This document shows, piece by piece, positions 1 through 8,540 of a DNA stretch of 64,000 nt. Source of the stretch: Streptomyces sp. NBC_01217 (GTDB taxonomy: Bacteria; Actinomycetota; Actinomycetes; Streptomycetales; Streptomycetaceae); contig NZ_CP108538.1 in the NCBI RefSeq assembly GCF_035994185.1, positions 6,947,501-7,011,500 of the forward strand, in the 5' to 3' direction. Under the pieces are notes generated by a model that saw only the letters and a list, made by a program, of their open reading frames with translations, was not told the origin of the DNA and ran no database searches. The stretch's first letter is position 1; each line of letters begins with the position of its first letter. The position numbers and the translations under genes are program-made.

Positions 1-1
1 C

Positions 2-481
2 ATCGAGGAGTTCGGCCCCATGCTCGACGGTGACACGGTCGAAGTCGCGCTGGACGACGCCACGTCGGGCACCCTGTGGACCGACCGGATCACCGTCACC
101 GACCCTGCGGTGGAGGTACTGGCCGAGTACCGCAGTGGTGCGTACGCCGGCCGCCCCGCCGTCACCCGCCGCGCCGTGGTCCAGGGATCGGCCGCCTACG
201 TCTCCACCCGGTTGGGTGCGGAGGGCCTAACCGCCTTGCTGCCGAAGCTGCTCGCCTCTGCCGGTGTCGGCAGTGAACTGCCCGACGACGTACGGGGACA
301 TGTCGAGTTGATCGTGCGTCGCGACGGTCACAGCCGCTACCTCTTCCTGGTCAACCGGACCGACGCGACGGTGCCGGTGACGGGACTCGCCGGAGACGTC
401 CTGATCGGTCGGACAGGCGATGACGACGCCCTCGTTCTCTCCCCGAGGGGCGTCGCCGTGCTGCGGCAGCCGGCGACCTGA
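2..481 (+). CDS. Beta-galactosidase (GH42), C-terminal part only
   Basis: The reading frame is open from the first base of the window and ends in TGA at 479-481, so only the last ~159 residues are seen. The text runs through a beta-galactosidase trimerisation-type region and a final beta-sandwich with the motif YLFLVNRTDATVPV and a closing VLSPRGVAVLR, which is typical of the C-terminus of GH42 beta-galactosidases of Streptomyces. Those enzymes hydrolyse terminal beta-galactosides in the cytoplasm. The catalytic TIM barrel lies outside the window, so the activity cannot be judged here. The gene is followed by a long inverted repeat that probably ends its transcript. Confidence 0.8.
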   Translation: MEEFGPMLDGDTVEVALDDATSGTLWTDRITVTDPAVEVLAEYRSGAYAGRPAVTRRAVVQGSAAYVSTRLGAEGLTALLPKLLASAGVGSELPDDVRGHVELIVRRDGHSRYLFLVNRTDATVPVTGLAGDVLIGRTGDDDALVLSPRGVAVLRQPAT

Positions 482-807
482 CGACGGGATTCGTCACACA
501 TACAGCACTGCCTCTCCGGCCCCCCTTGAACGGCCGCGCAACCCGCCGAGAGTCGCTCCGTAGCGCCCCTCGCGGGCAGTCCCGCGCACGGCATCGAAGG
601 GGGGTTGGGAAACGCCGGCCGCGCACGTCGAATCCCTGGCCTGTCTCGGAAGTGCTGGTCACAGCCGCGCTCCGGTCGCTGTCACCACCACTTCCGAGGC
701 AGACCTAGCTAGGACCAGTGCCCGATGGTCGCGTGCTCGACTGCTCGCTAGGCTCCTCGTGATGAGCGGTCGCCGCACGACAGCTCCGTTCCGACCAGGG
801 GTAGCAC
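482..807. other. Intergenic region with no recognisable gene
   Basis: Apart from the inverted repeat at 642-701, I see no protein-like reading frame here in either direction. The short open frames that cross it have no family resemblance. The stretch before 808 should hold the promoter of the glyoxalase-fold gene, but no clear -10/-35 pair stands out. Confidence 0.5.
642..701. terminator. Long imperfect inverted repeat, probable terminator
   Basis: Arms at 642-659 and 684-701 pair over 18 positions with two non-Watson-Crick positions around a 24-base loop. The core is CTCGGAAGTG against CACTTCCGAG. It lies about 160 bases after the GH42 stop codon and about 107 bases before the glyoxalase-fold gene. 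There is no T-tract, which is common for Streptomyces terminators. An alternative is the end of a lost mobile element, but no element body is visible. Confidence 0.5.
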
Positions 808-1218
808 ATGCCGGCCGACGCCACAGCCCATGTACGCATCGCTCGTCCGTCACGTGATCTGGGCGCGGCGGAACAGTTCTGGATCTCGGGTCTGGGTCTC
901 GATGTTCTGTACCAGCACGCGGCGGATGGCACGCCAGGTGACCACTCGCTCCTGATGGTCGGCTGGCCGGGTGCCGGGTGGCATCTGGAACTCGTGCACG
1001 ATCCCGCCGCCACCGCGGATCCACAGCCGACGCCCGAGGACCTCTTGGTCGTCTACCTCGGCGAACCTGTGCCTGCCTCCCTGGTCGAACGCCTCGAACG
1101 GCACGGCGGCAAGCGAGTGCCGGCGCACAATCCGTATTGGGATACGTGGGGCGTGACGCTCCAGGACCCGGACGGGTACCTGCTGGTCCTCTCCACCAGG
1201 GAATGGTCCAACTCGTAG
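808..1218 (+). CDS. VOC-superfamily (glyoxalase/bleomycin-resistance fold) protein
   Basis: The gene encodes 136 residues, the normal size for a two-module vicinal-oxygen-chelate protein. The N-terminal module contains AHVRIARPSRDLGAAEQFW followed by the usual LGLDVLY strand. The second module ends with WGVTLQDPDGYLLVLS, the classic DPDG turn. Family members use a divalent metal for isomerase or dioxygenase chemistry or bind toxic ligands; the substrate cannot be predicted from sequence. ATG at 808 follows an ACCAGGGGTAGC Shine-Dalgarno-like stretch. It stands alone, with decayed DNA downstream. The family call is sure, the function open. Confidence 0.85.
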   Translation: MPADATAHVRIARPSRDLGAAEQFWISGLGLDVLYQHAADGTPGDHSLLMVGWPGAGWHLELVHDPAATADPQPTPEDLLVVYLGEPVPASLVERLERHGGKRVPAHNPYWDTWGVTLQDPDGYLLVLSTREWSNS

Positions 1219-1261
1219 TGCAGGCACGGCCGGCACAGAGCCGGGCGGCGAGGCGGCCCGC

Positions 1262-1692
1262 TCAGCGGCCGCTGCTGCTTGTCGTGCGGAGCAGCCACTC
1301 CGAGAGCTTCCGTCGCGGGGGTCGAGCGATGATGTCGCCTCCGCGGGACCGTCCGGTCAGTTGCACACGGAGGAGAGTGGCGGTGTCCGGGCCGGATGCG
1401 GGCCGGATCTTGATGTCGCCGCTGCCGCGCTCCAGGTCGTCCGTGTCCACGACGATCCCCGGTCTGGTCACCAGGTCAGGTTTCCTCTGATGCGCAGGTC
1501 CGCATCGATGTGAAGGGTGTGGTGGGTGATCACCGCGTGGGTGAAGTCCAGCTTCGCCTCGCCGAGCATCAGGCGGATCTCCATACGACGTGGAACCGGC
1601 CAGCGGTCGGTGCGTGTGATGTCGCCGAAACGGTGGTCGATTCGGACCACGTCTTTGGCTTGTGGGGGGACTCTGCTGCGTAATTCGTCAGG
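1262..1692 (-). pseudogene. DUF1707/LiaF-C-like protein, frameshifted remnant
   Basis: Two overlapping minus-strand frames make one protein when joined. The upstream half (about 1690 to 1470) reads FGDITRTDRW then GEAKLDFTHAVITHH. The downstream half (1471 to 1262) reads PGIVVDTDDLERGSGDIKIRP and LSEWLLR. This is the alternating GDV/GDI beta-helix pattern of the cell-wall-active antibiotic response domain found after DUF1707 in Streptomyces. Around 1470 the sequence ACCTGGTGACC gives a stop; one extra C would restore ...NLTLVTRP... in a single frame. The 5' end is lost where the IS1182-like element begins at about 1688, so the gene is both frameshifted and truncated. Confidence 0.6.
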
Positions 1693-2986
1693 CGGAGAGT
1701 TGGTAGCTGAGTCGTTCGAGCCTGCTGTGGCGGGCGCGGTCGAGTGGCCCGGTGGTCCAATGGGCGTCGAGCCGGATCACGTTGAGCGCGGTGGCGGAGA
1801 AGGCGTGTTGGAGGCGGACTTTCGGCAGGCCGCGGTAGCGGGCCCGGCGGATGCCGGTGATGTCGAGGGCCTGGTTGATGGTGCCCTCGACGCCGGCCCG
1901 GAGGGCGTACTTGTTCTTCCAGGTGTCGGTCTTCTGCTCGGCGCGGGCCCGGGCGGGGTTCTCATGGAGTTCCTCGGGACGCAGGGTGAGCATGCGGCGC
2001 CCGGTCTTCGAGGTGGTGCACTGCTTCTGGAAGGGGCAGTCGCGGCAGGTCAGGACGCTGAAGGTGATCACGATGGCGTCTGTGCCGTGTTGCTGGACGG
2101 GGTTCCAGTGGGAGCTGATCCTTCCGGCGGGGCAGCGGACCTGGCGGGTCTTCCAGTTGATGGTGAAGGCGTTCTTGTCGAAGCCTTCGGCCGCCCTGGC
2201 CTGCGCGGAGTGGTCCAGAAGGACCGGAGTGACCATGCGGATACCGTCCTGCGTGGCCTTGGTGATCAGGTCGGGCGACGGGTAGCCGGAGTCGAGGTAA
2301 TGCTCGGCCGGTTTCACGCCGTGCTCCGTGAGGCTCTGCTGGATGGGAGCGGTCGCCTTCACGTCGGGCACGGCCGCGTCGGTGGTGTGCACGTCGGTGA
2401 TCAGATTCGGCATCCTCCCGGACCCGGCGTCGGGGAGTGTGCCGCACGTTTCGGTGAGGTGGATCTTGTAGCCCATCCAGAACAGGTCATCGCCCTTGGC
2501 CGCCCAGCGTGCGTCCGCGTCGTAGGGGGAGGCCAGGCGGAGTTGACCGGGCGGGACGCCGTCGTCGGCGTCCCGCTTCCTGATCACCTGCCGTCCCCGG
2601 GCATCGGACCGGATGACGTAGGTCTGCACCAGGACCTGCCGCAGCAGACGCACCGCCTCGACCTCACGGATCCGCACCGGGGCGTCCTCGGCCCAGGCCG
2701 CCCGGCACAGGGCGAGGGCGTCCTGGCCGAAGACCTGGGCGAGGCGGCCGCGTTTGGCCTGTGAGGACGGCATCCGCCAGCCGTCGGTCCTCGGTCCGTA
2801 CCGCTCGGCGAACTCCGGCACGTCGATCTGTCCGGCCAGCCAGACCGGCGCCGCGGCCGCCAGAGCCTCCAGCGCCGCCCGCACGCTCTCCCCGGCCAGC
2901 TCCAGCCGGTTCAAGTCCCGCACCGCACTGATCACATGGGTGGAATCGGTGCGCTGCTTGCCCCCGGCTGCAGCACCTGCTTTCAC
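1688..2986 (-). mobile_element. IS1182-family transposase, N-terminally truncated
   Basis: The minus-strand frame gives a clear IS1182-type transposase from VKAG...GGKQRTDSTHVISAV onward. The DDE-type centre includes DSTHV near the truncated start, a second acidic region around HYLDSGYPSPDLI, and the late EGTINQALDITGIRRARYRG motif with its glutamate. The Cys-rich insert CRDCPFQKQCTTSK typical of IS1182 is present. About 150-180 N-terminal residues found in full-length family members are missing. The open frame continues upstream to 3334 only by chance, as antisense of the neighbouring IS701-like gene. The element is inactive, and its outer end interrupts the DUF1707-like gene. Confidence 0.85.
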
Positions 2987-2989
2987 GGG

Positions 2990-4094
2990 CGAGGTTCGAC
3001 CATGATCGGGCCCAGGAGGAGATCGTCCGCCTGATCGTGCGTGAACTCGATGGCCAGGATGTCGTACTGGTCGCGGACGAGACCGGGGATGCGAAGTCCT
3101 CGACCGGTGTGTCGGCGCCGGGCGCCAGTACTCCGGCGCGCTCAAAGGTGTCGGGCTGTGCCAGGTCGCCGTGCACCTGGCCGCGGTCACCGCGTCCGTG
3201 CGGGTGGTGATCGATCGGGCCCTGTATCTGCCGAAGGACTGGGCCGCGGACGAGGAACGCCGCGACGTGGCCGGCGTCCCGGAGGAGATCATGTTCGCGA
3301 CGAAGCTGCAGCAGACCTCCGCCATGGTCGCCAACGCGCTTGAGCTGGGTGTGAAGGCGCGCTGGCTCGCCGGCGACGAGGTGTACTGCGGCCGTGAACT
3401 GCGCAGGGATCTGCGGGAGCTCGGGCTCGGCTACGCGGTCGGTGTGTCCCACGCATACACCGTCACGGATGGAGCGGGCCGCCGGTGGACGCCCCGCCAG
3501 ATGATCAACAAGGTGCTGCCGCACCAGTGGATGCGCATGCGGACCGGACACGGAACGAAGGGCACCCGCGAGTACGACTGGGCCTGGCTGGATGTTCGCG
3601 CGGACGACACCCCAGGCGGACACGCAGACGACGGCACCAGCGTCCTGGTCGCCCGCCAGCACCGGTACACCGGCGAAATCTCCTTCTTCCGCTGCTGGTC
3701 GCCCGCACCGGTCACTCTCGCCCAACTGGTGGACGTCATCTGCCGACGGTGGCGGATCGAGGAGACTTTCCAACTCGGCAAGACTTTCACCGGCCTGGAC
3801 GACGGACAGGTGACCTGCTGGAACTCCTGGATGCGCTGGTCACTGTTCTCCCTTGTCGCATCCGCCGTCCTCGCCCTGACCACCGCAGCCACGACCACGA
3901 CAGTCCCTGCCGAACCGCCCCGTCTCGTCCCGTTGACCTGCCCCGAACTCGTACGGGTTCTGCGAGCGTTCGTCCTCAAACCACCAGTCAGGGACACGGA
4001 ACACACCCTGCACTGGATGGCCTGGCGCCGCCACCACCAGGCCCTCGCACGAGCCTGCCACCAGCACCGACACGCTCTCCAGGACCAGCCATGA
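2990..4094 (+). mobile_element. IS701-family transposase, truncated and frameshifted
   Basis: The first part (about 2995-3105) reads ...DGQDVVLVADETGDAKSS, the first catalytic Asp region of IS701/IS4-like transposases. Near 3106 one base is missing, and the product continues in the next frame as CVGAGRQYSGALKGVG and then to 4094. Later motifs are WLAGDEVYCGRELR (second Asp) and RWRIEETFQLGKTFTGLD (catalytic Glu). About 100 N-terminal residues are absent at the junction with the IS1182-like gene. Both damage events make it non-functional. The C-terminal portion alone (3171-4094) is an uninterrupted 307-codon frame. Confidence 0.85.
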
Positions 4095-4356
4095 CCAGAA
4101 CTACAGCTGCCGTGTCGGTACCTACATCACGATCAACAACCGCGGCGACAGCATCCAGCAGGCCAACGCGACCTGAGCACACCCCGGATCGGCTACCCCT
4201 CGGCCTTGTCGACCGCGGCCTCGCCGATCTCCCGCCATGCCGATCACCGTCGGCCGACCCGGGCCGAGACCGGGGTCCGTGGTCACGGGTGGGGCGACGT
4301 CCTCCTCAAGCCCGTAAGGCCGAATTCCCGCGATTTCACAAAATGATAGGACCATA
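4095..4356. other. Gap after the IS701 relic, with a possible secreted-protein tail
   Basis: Directly after the transposase stop, a plus-strand frame reads DQNYSCRVGTYITINNRG and stops at about 4175. It looks like the last ~30 residues of an unknown gene cut by the element, but the family is not recognised. From 4180 to 4340 I see no convincing coding sequence. The bases before 4357 become relatively A-rich and hold the ribosome binding site of the next small gene. Confidence 0.3.
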
Positions 4357-4569
4357 ATGCGTCCATTCGGAAATGCCAATGCCAATGCCAATGCCGCGAA
4401 ACTCCCCATCTCTACGGCCAGAAGGGGTGTTTTCCTGATCGTAGGCGCATTCCTTATTGGTGGCACGGTAGTCGTCGGTGCCGGCGTATCCGGCGACTCG
4501 AAGCGCGAGACGGTGGCTCAGACCTGCTATTTCTCTCCCGTTCAGTGCTTCTTCGCGTCGACGCGGTGA
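4357..4569 (+). CDS. Putative 70-residue single-pass membrane peptide
   Basis: ATG at 4357 is preceded by AGGA with five bases of spacing. The product begins MRPFG, has an Asn-Ala repeat (NANANANA) encoded by four AATGCC units at 4372-4395, one hydrophobic helix at about residues 24-46 (GVFLIVGAFLIGGTVVVGA), and a short outer tail TCYFSPVQCFFASTR with two cysteines. No family is recognised. It could be an exported peptide or a small membrane protein. A perfect hairpin 45 bases downstream could terminate it. Codon use is less GC-rich than in neighbouring genes, in line with acquired DNA. Confidence 0.4.
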   Translation: MRPFGNANANANAAKLPISTARRGVFLIVGAFLIGGTVVVGAGVSGDSKRETVAQTCYFSPVQCFFASTR

Positions 4570-4614
4570 CGACACACGAGTAGGCGGCACTGCCCTGACG
4601 TCGGTCGTTCGCGA

Positions 4615-4640
4615 GTCTCCGTCAGTCTGCTGACGGAGAC
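4615..4640. terminator. Perfect 11-bp hairpin, probable terminator
   Basis: GTCTCCGTCAG (4615-4625) pairs with CTGACGGAGAC (4630-4640) across a TCTG loop. It follows the small membrane-peptide gene and precedes the alcohol dehydrogenase relic. There is no U-tract. Confidence 0.55.
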
Positions 4641-4708
4641 CCTGCGCTTGTGCCGCGCGGCCTTTCTGACGTCGGGGCAGTCGGTTCAGCCGGTCATTGC
4701 TGCACAGG

Positions 4709-4879
4709 GGCACCCCTGAGATGCTGAACTTCTGCGCCGAACACGGTGTCGGTGCGGCGGTCGAGGTCGTCCCGGCCGGGAAGATCAATGGGGTGAACGA
4801 GACGTACGAGCGGGTTCTCGCCTCCGACGTCCGCTACCGCTACCGCTTCGTCATCGACACCTCGACCCTCGCCGTCTGA
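4709..4879 (+). pseudogene. Zinc-type alcohol dehydrogenase (YahK/AdhA-like), C-terminal stub
   Basis: The frame reads [22 protein letters not shown] and then [15 protein letters not shown] followed by [10 protein letters not shown]. This is the last ~55 residues of the NADP-dependent zinc alcohol dehydrogenases of the YahK/YjgB group (normal length ~345). The catalytic zinc domain and the nucleotide-binding domain are missing. The duplicated RYRY and an inserted NGV before NETYERV show further drift. It cannot be functional. An SDR reductase gene follows 16 bases after the stop. Confidence 0.75.
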
Positions 4880-4895
4880 CCACCAGGACTGAGCC

Positions 4896-5561
4896 ATGAC
4901 CACCATCGCCATCATCGGGGCCGGACCCGGCCTCGGAACCGCCGTAGCCCGGCGCTTCGGCCGCGAGGGCCACGACGTGGCCCTCATCGCCCGCAACCGG
5001 GAGCGGCTCGAAGCGCTGGCCGCCGACCTGACCACCGAGGGCGTCACGGCGCGCGCATTCCCCGCGGACGTACGCGATCCTGAGACCCTCGCGGCGGCCC
5101 TCGACGCGGCACATGTGACGCTCGGCCCGATCGAGATCCTGCAGTACAGTCCGGTCCCGCACCGGGACTTCATGCGACCGGTGCTGGAGACGGCTCCGGC
5201 CGACCTCATCGGTCCGATCGAGTTCTCGGTGTACGGGCCGGTCGCCGCAGTCCGGCAGGTCCTGCCCGACATGTGGGACCTGGGCCGCGGCACCATCCTC
5301 TTCGTCAACGGCGGCACCGCCGCCATCCCGCACCCGGACCGCGCCGGTACGTCCATCGCCTTCGCCGCCGAGAGCGCGTACGGCCATCTGCTGCACGAGA
5401 CCCTCGCCGCCGACGGCATCCACGCCGCCCAGCTGGTCATCCCCGGGGCGATCGTCCCCGGACACCCTCGCAAGGACCCGGCCGCGCTCGCCGACGCCCT
5501 GTGGGCCATCCACCGGGACCGGCACGGCTTTCGGCACTACGCCGACGACCTCGACTCCTGA
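4896..5561 (+). CDS. SDR-family NAD(P)-dependent oxidoreductase
   Basis: The product has 221 residues. It starts with a Rossmann fold TTIAIIGAGPGLGTAVARRFG whose glycine motif is the GxGxGLG type (residues 8-14). An acidic FPADVRDP segment marks the adenine-binding strand, and NGGTAAIPHP sits where the catalytic Ser strand is expected. The Tyr-x-x-x-Lys motif is not canonical: the region reads AFAAESAYGHLLHETL, with Tyr but His-Leu-Leu-His instead of Lys. The protein may be a divergent or non-catalytic SDR. ATG at 4896 follows AGGACTGAGCC. It sits alone among pseudogenes, so its role cannot be inferred from context. Confidence 0.85.
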   Translation: MTTIAIIGAGPGLGTAVARRFGREGHDVALIARNRERLEALAADLTTEGVTARAFPADVRDPETLAAALDAAHVTLGPIEILQYSPVPHRDFMRPVLETAPADLIGPIEFSVYGPVAAVRQVLPDMWDLGRGTILFVNGGTAAIPHPDRAGTSIAFAAESAYGHLLHETLAADGIHAAQLVIPGAIVPGHPRKDPAALADALWAIHRDRHGFRHYADDLDS

Positions 5562-5689
5562 CCGGACCCCGCCCCTTCCTCGACGCCATCCCATCCACAC
5601 ACGGCCGACAAGCTGTACTGGGAGAGCCTGGCCACGTCCCTGCGGGGGATCCGCAGGGACCTGCACACTCCCGCCTGCGGAGAGCCTGA

Positions 5690-6212
5690 TCAACGACGGT
5701 ACGGCGCCGGTGATCCACTGACTCGCCGTCGGCTCGACATCGAGGAGGTACGCCCCTCCCGGCGCTGATGAGCCAGCCCGCCCACCAGTACGCAGACGGC
5801 GCCCCCAACGATGAGGAACGCGCCCAGCACTACGGTCAGTCCGAGAACAACTGGTGCGATGCCGTTATCGAGCGCGCGGCGCTGGACCGCGGTCGTCGGC
5901 ACGGTGCCGGACTCCTCGCTCAGGAAGAAGCGCGAGTCCATTGATTCCCGCGGTTGTCACCCAGGAGGAACATACGGCCTGCCGGCACCTTCACGTCGTA
6001 CGGCCCGGTGACCGCCCCGATGTCTCTCTCCTTTTCACCGTCGATCCTCTCGATGGTGACTCGATGATCTCGGGGATACGAAGGCGCCATCGATCCGCTC
6101 GCAGTCGTGACCGTGTAGCCGCTCCGAACAGCCCAGACCGCCCCGCGGCCAGCACGGTCCCAAAGGCCGCGAGCAGCATTCCCGCTATCAGCAAACCCCG
6201 CCCTGCACGCAT
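5690..6212 (-). pseudogene. Signal peptidase I (S26), collapsed and frameshifted
   Basis: Three minus-strand frames join into one S26 peptidase. Start at 6212: MRAGRGLLIAGMLLAAFG, a membrane anchor. Second part: VTTASGSMAPSYP, the serine motif, then VTIERIDGEK and DVKVPAGRMFLLGDNRGN, the conserved GDN box. Third part, from 5941: DSRFFLSEESGTVPTTAVQ and a second membrane helix. Compared with intact Streptomyces paralogues, about 60 residues are missing between ERIDG and TGPYDV, the stretch that carries the catalytic Lys region. At least two frameshifts and the deletion make it a dead gene. Confidence 0.75.
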
Positions 6213-6581
6213 CCGCCGGCTCTCCCTCGTGGCACGCGGCACCGCTGCACAGTGCCGTCGCGCTCTGTCCGCTGACGTCGGTGAAGACACGGGCGGGCTC
6301 GCGGGCCACTGCTCCGGGGCCGGGCGCCCGGCCTTCGGTGCCGATCGGTATCTCGCGGCCCCCGATGGGCGCACGCCGATGGACACGGCGGTGAGCCATG
6401 ACCGCCGCCGGCGTCGGCCGATGTGGTCACGCCACGGAAGCCCGCGCGCCGGACAGCGTGATGTTCAAGCAGTCGGAGTACCGGCGGCAGGCGCTCGCCG
6501 CGTCGCCGGAGGGGCCCGCGGCTCCCGGCCGACCGCCGCGCCCCGCCCCGTCGGGGCAGGACGCCGGGGCGGCCCGGGCGA
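6213..6581. other. Decayed intergenic DNA without recognisable gene
   Basis: The stretch between the signal peptidase and flavin reductase relics has open frames in several registers but no family signature in any of them. It probably contains further degraded sequence. Confidence 0.4.
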
Positions 6582-6695
6582 CTGACAGGTGAATTCCATC
6601 GGTACCTGGGAACCCGTGGCGGTGACCGCCGTGATGCCCTGGCGGAAATGTCCCAATGGTGAGCGGAATTCATTGTCGGAGAAACCCTCGGGCAC
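6582..6695 (-). pseudogene. Flavin reductase-domain protein, N-terminal stub
   Basis: Starting at a GTG at 6695, the minus strand reads NEFRSPLGHFRQGITAVTA followed by MEFTCQS, which is the opening of the HpaC/DIM6-type flavin reductases that feed reduced FMN or FAD to monooxygenases. Resemblance ends after about 38 residues, and the rest of the ~160-residue domain is absent. It cannot be active. Confidence 0.6.
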
Positions 6696-6836
6696 AGCAA
6701 TGTTCAGAGCGAACTCACACGCAGTTCTTCATTCCTCCCGTTCAATGCGAACGATACCGATCGGGATTGCCATCGCTTCGGCGTGACCGCCGGATCGAGG
6801 ACCGATGAACCCACTGACCGTCGAAAGGAATACGTC

Positions 6837-7658
6837 ATGACCGAAACCGCCCGCACCGCCGTCCGCCGACGTCTGCTGATGTGCTCGCCCAGCCATTTCG
6901 ACGTCACCTACTCCATCAATCCGTGGATGGAACCCCGCAAGCCCGTCGACGCCGCCCTCGCCCTGGCCCAGTGGGAGCAACTCCGTTGCCTCTACCGCGA
7001 CCTGGGGCACATCGTGGACGTCGTGGAGCCCGTCGGCGGACTGCCCGACATGGTCTTCGCGGCCAACGGCGCCACCGTGGTGGACGGCCGGGTGCTCGGG
7101 GCACGCTTCCGGCACGAGGAACGCACCGCGGAGGGCCCGCTGTACCTGTCGTGGCTGCGGGCCAACGGCTTCACCGACACCCTCTGGCCCGAGTACATCA
7201 ACGAGGGCGAGGGCGACTACCTGCTCGTCGGCCGGCGCCTGCTGGCGGGCACGGGCTTTCGCACCGATCCCCGTTCGCACGCCGAGGCGCAGGAGTTCTT
7301 CGGCATACCCGTCACCGGACTGACCCTGGTCGACCCGCGGTTCTACCACCTGGACACCGCGCTCGCCGTGCTCGGCGACGACGAGATCATGTACTACCCC
7401 GAGGCGTTCACCCCCGGCAGCCGTGCGGTGCTGCGCGAGCTGTTTCCCGACGCGCTCCTGGCGACCACCGAGGACGCCGAGGTGTTCGGTCTCAACGCCT
7501 TCTCCGACGGGCGGCACGTGCTGCTGCCGCAGGCCGCCACGGGGCTGATGGCCGGGCTGCGCGAGCGCGGTTTCGAGCCCATCGGCGTGGACCTCGCCGA
7601 ACTGCTCAAGGCCGGCGGCAGCGTCAAGTGCTGCACGCTCGAACTGCGCGAGGCCTGA
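6837..7658 (+). CDS. ddaH: Dimethylargininase (DDAH)-like amidinotransferase-fold hydrolase
   Basis: The product has 273 residues and matches the DDAH/arginine-deiminase-like group of the pentein superfamily. Diagnostic segments are LPDMVFAANGATVVDG near residue 75, PRFYHLDTALAVL carrying the catalytic His, and GGSVKCCTLEL with the nucleophilic Cys near the C-terminus. Family enzymes hydrolyse methylated arginine or arginine to citrulline. ATG at 6837 has a GAAAGGA site eight bases upstream; an in-frame GTG 54 bases earlier lacks one. It leads an operon with olsB, olsA and dedA, which suggests a link to guanidino/ornithine metabolism, but citrulline is not a direct precursor of ornithine lipid, so that link is an inference. 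Confidence 0.85.
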   Translation: MTETARTAVRRRLLMCSPSHFDVTYSINPWMEPRKPVDAALALAQWEQLRCLYRDLGHIVDVVEPVGGLPDMVFAANGATVVDGRVLGARFRHEERTAEGPLYLSWLRANGFTDTLWPEYINEGEGDYLLVGRRLLAGTGFRTDPRSHAEAQEFFGIPVTGLTLVDPRFYHLDTALAVLGDDEIMYYPEAFTPGSRAVLRELFPDALLATTEDAEVFGLNAFSDGRHVLLPQAATGLMAGLRERGFEPIGVDLAELLKAGGSVKCCTLELREA

Positions 7659-7793
7659 GCCCCGACCGCGGTGACCCAACTACGGCCGGATCCCGCGGAT
7701 TGCTCCTGATGCACTGCGACGTCCTCCCCGCCGCGCCCGCGGCCCGTGGGGAAGGAAGTCAAGTCCCCCCGACGAAACGGAGAGCGGAACATC

Positions 7794-8540
7794 ATGTCTA
7801 CGACAACCACCGAAGTGGTCAGCGCCCAGTACGTCACCTCCATCGCCGACACCGAGGAGCAGATCAGGGCCGCGCAGCGACTGCGCCACCAGGTGTTCGC
7901 AACCGAGATGGGCGCCAGGCTCTCGACACCGCTGGCCGGCCACGACATAGACGCCTTCGACGCGTATGCCGACCACCTGATCGTCACCGACACGTCCACG
8001 GGCGACGTGGTGGGCACCTACCGGATGCTGCCGCCGGGACGCACCGAACAGTCCTACTCCGCCGGTGAGTTCGACCTCCAAGGCCTTTCCCGGGCGCGGC
8101 CTTCGATGATCGAGGTCGGCCGCTCCTGCGTCCACCCCGACCACCGCAACGGCGCCGTGATCAACCTGATGTGGTCCGGCATGGCCCGCTACGTGCTGCT
8201 CTCCGGCCACCGTTACCTGGGCGGCTGCGCCTCCGTACCGCTGGACGACGGCGGTCTCGCCGCCGCCAACGCCTGGCTGCTCGGCACCACCAAGCACGCC
8301 TCCCCGGCCGAGCACCGGGTCCACCCGCGCAAGCCCTGGACCCCGCAGGGCCCGAGCGACGGCAAGCCGAGTTACGCGCTGCTGCCGCCGCTGCTCCGCG
8401 GCTACCTGCGCCTCGGTGCCTGGATGTGCGGCGCCCCCGCCCACGACCCGGAGTTCGGCGTCGCCGACTTCTTCGTCCTGCTCGACATGGACCGCCTGGG
8501 CGACCGCTACCGCCGCTATTTCCTCGGGGAGGACCAGTGA
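7794..8540 (+). CDS. olsB: OlsB-type N-acyltransferase (ornithine lipid synthesis, step 1)
   Basis: This is a 248-residue GNAT-fold protein of the ornithine-acyl-ACP N-acyltransferase type. The N-terminal segment AAQRLRHQVFATEMG and the central IEVGRSCVHPDHRNGAVI followed by LMWSGMARY are the signature of OlsB-like proteins, which transfer a 3-hydroxyacyl chain from ACP to the alpha-amine of ornithine at the inner membrane. The late segment LRGYLRLGAWMCG plus GVADFFVLLDMD also fits. ATG at 7794 is preceded by GGAGAGCGGAAC. The next gene overlaps by four bases (GTGA) and encodes the second acyltransferase, so the pair forms the standard olsBA module. Confidence 0.85.
   Translation: MSTTTTEVVSAQYVTSIADTEEQIRAAQRLRHQVFATEMGARLSTPLAGHDIDAFDAYADHLIVTDTSTGDVVGTYRMLPPGRTEQSYSAGEFDLQGLSRARPSMIEVGRSCVHPDHRNGAVINLMWSGMARYVLLSGHRYLGGCASVPLDDGGLAAANAWLLGTTKHASPAEHRVHPRKPWTPQGPSDGKPSYALLPPLLRGYLRLGAWMCGAPAHDPEFGVADFFVLLDMDRLGDRYRRYFLGEDQ

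Noticed and set aside
1517..2764. Plus-strand 415-codon frame opposite the IS1182 transposase
   Set aside because: Antisense shadow; transposase motifs are on the minus strand.
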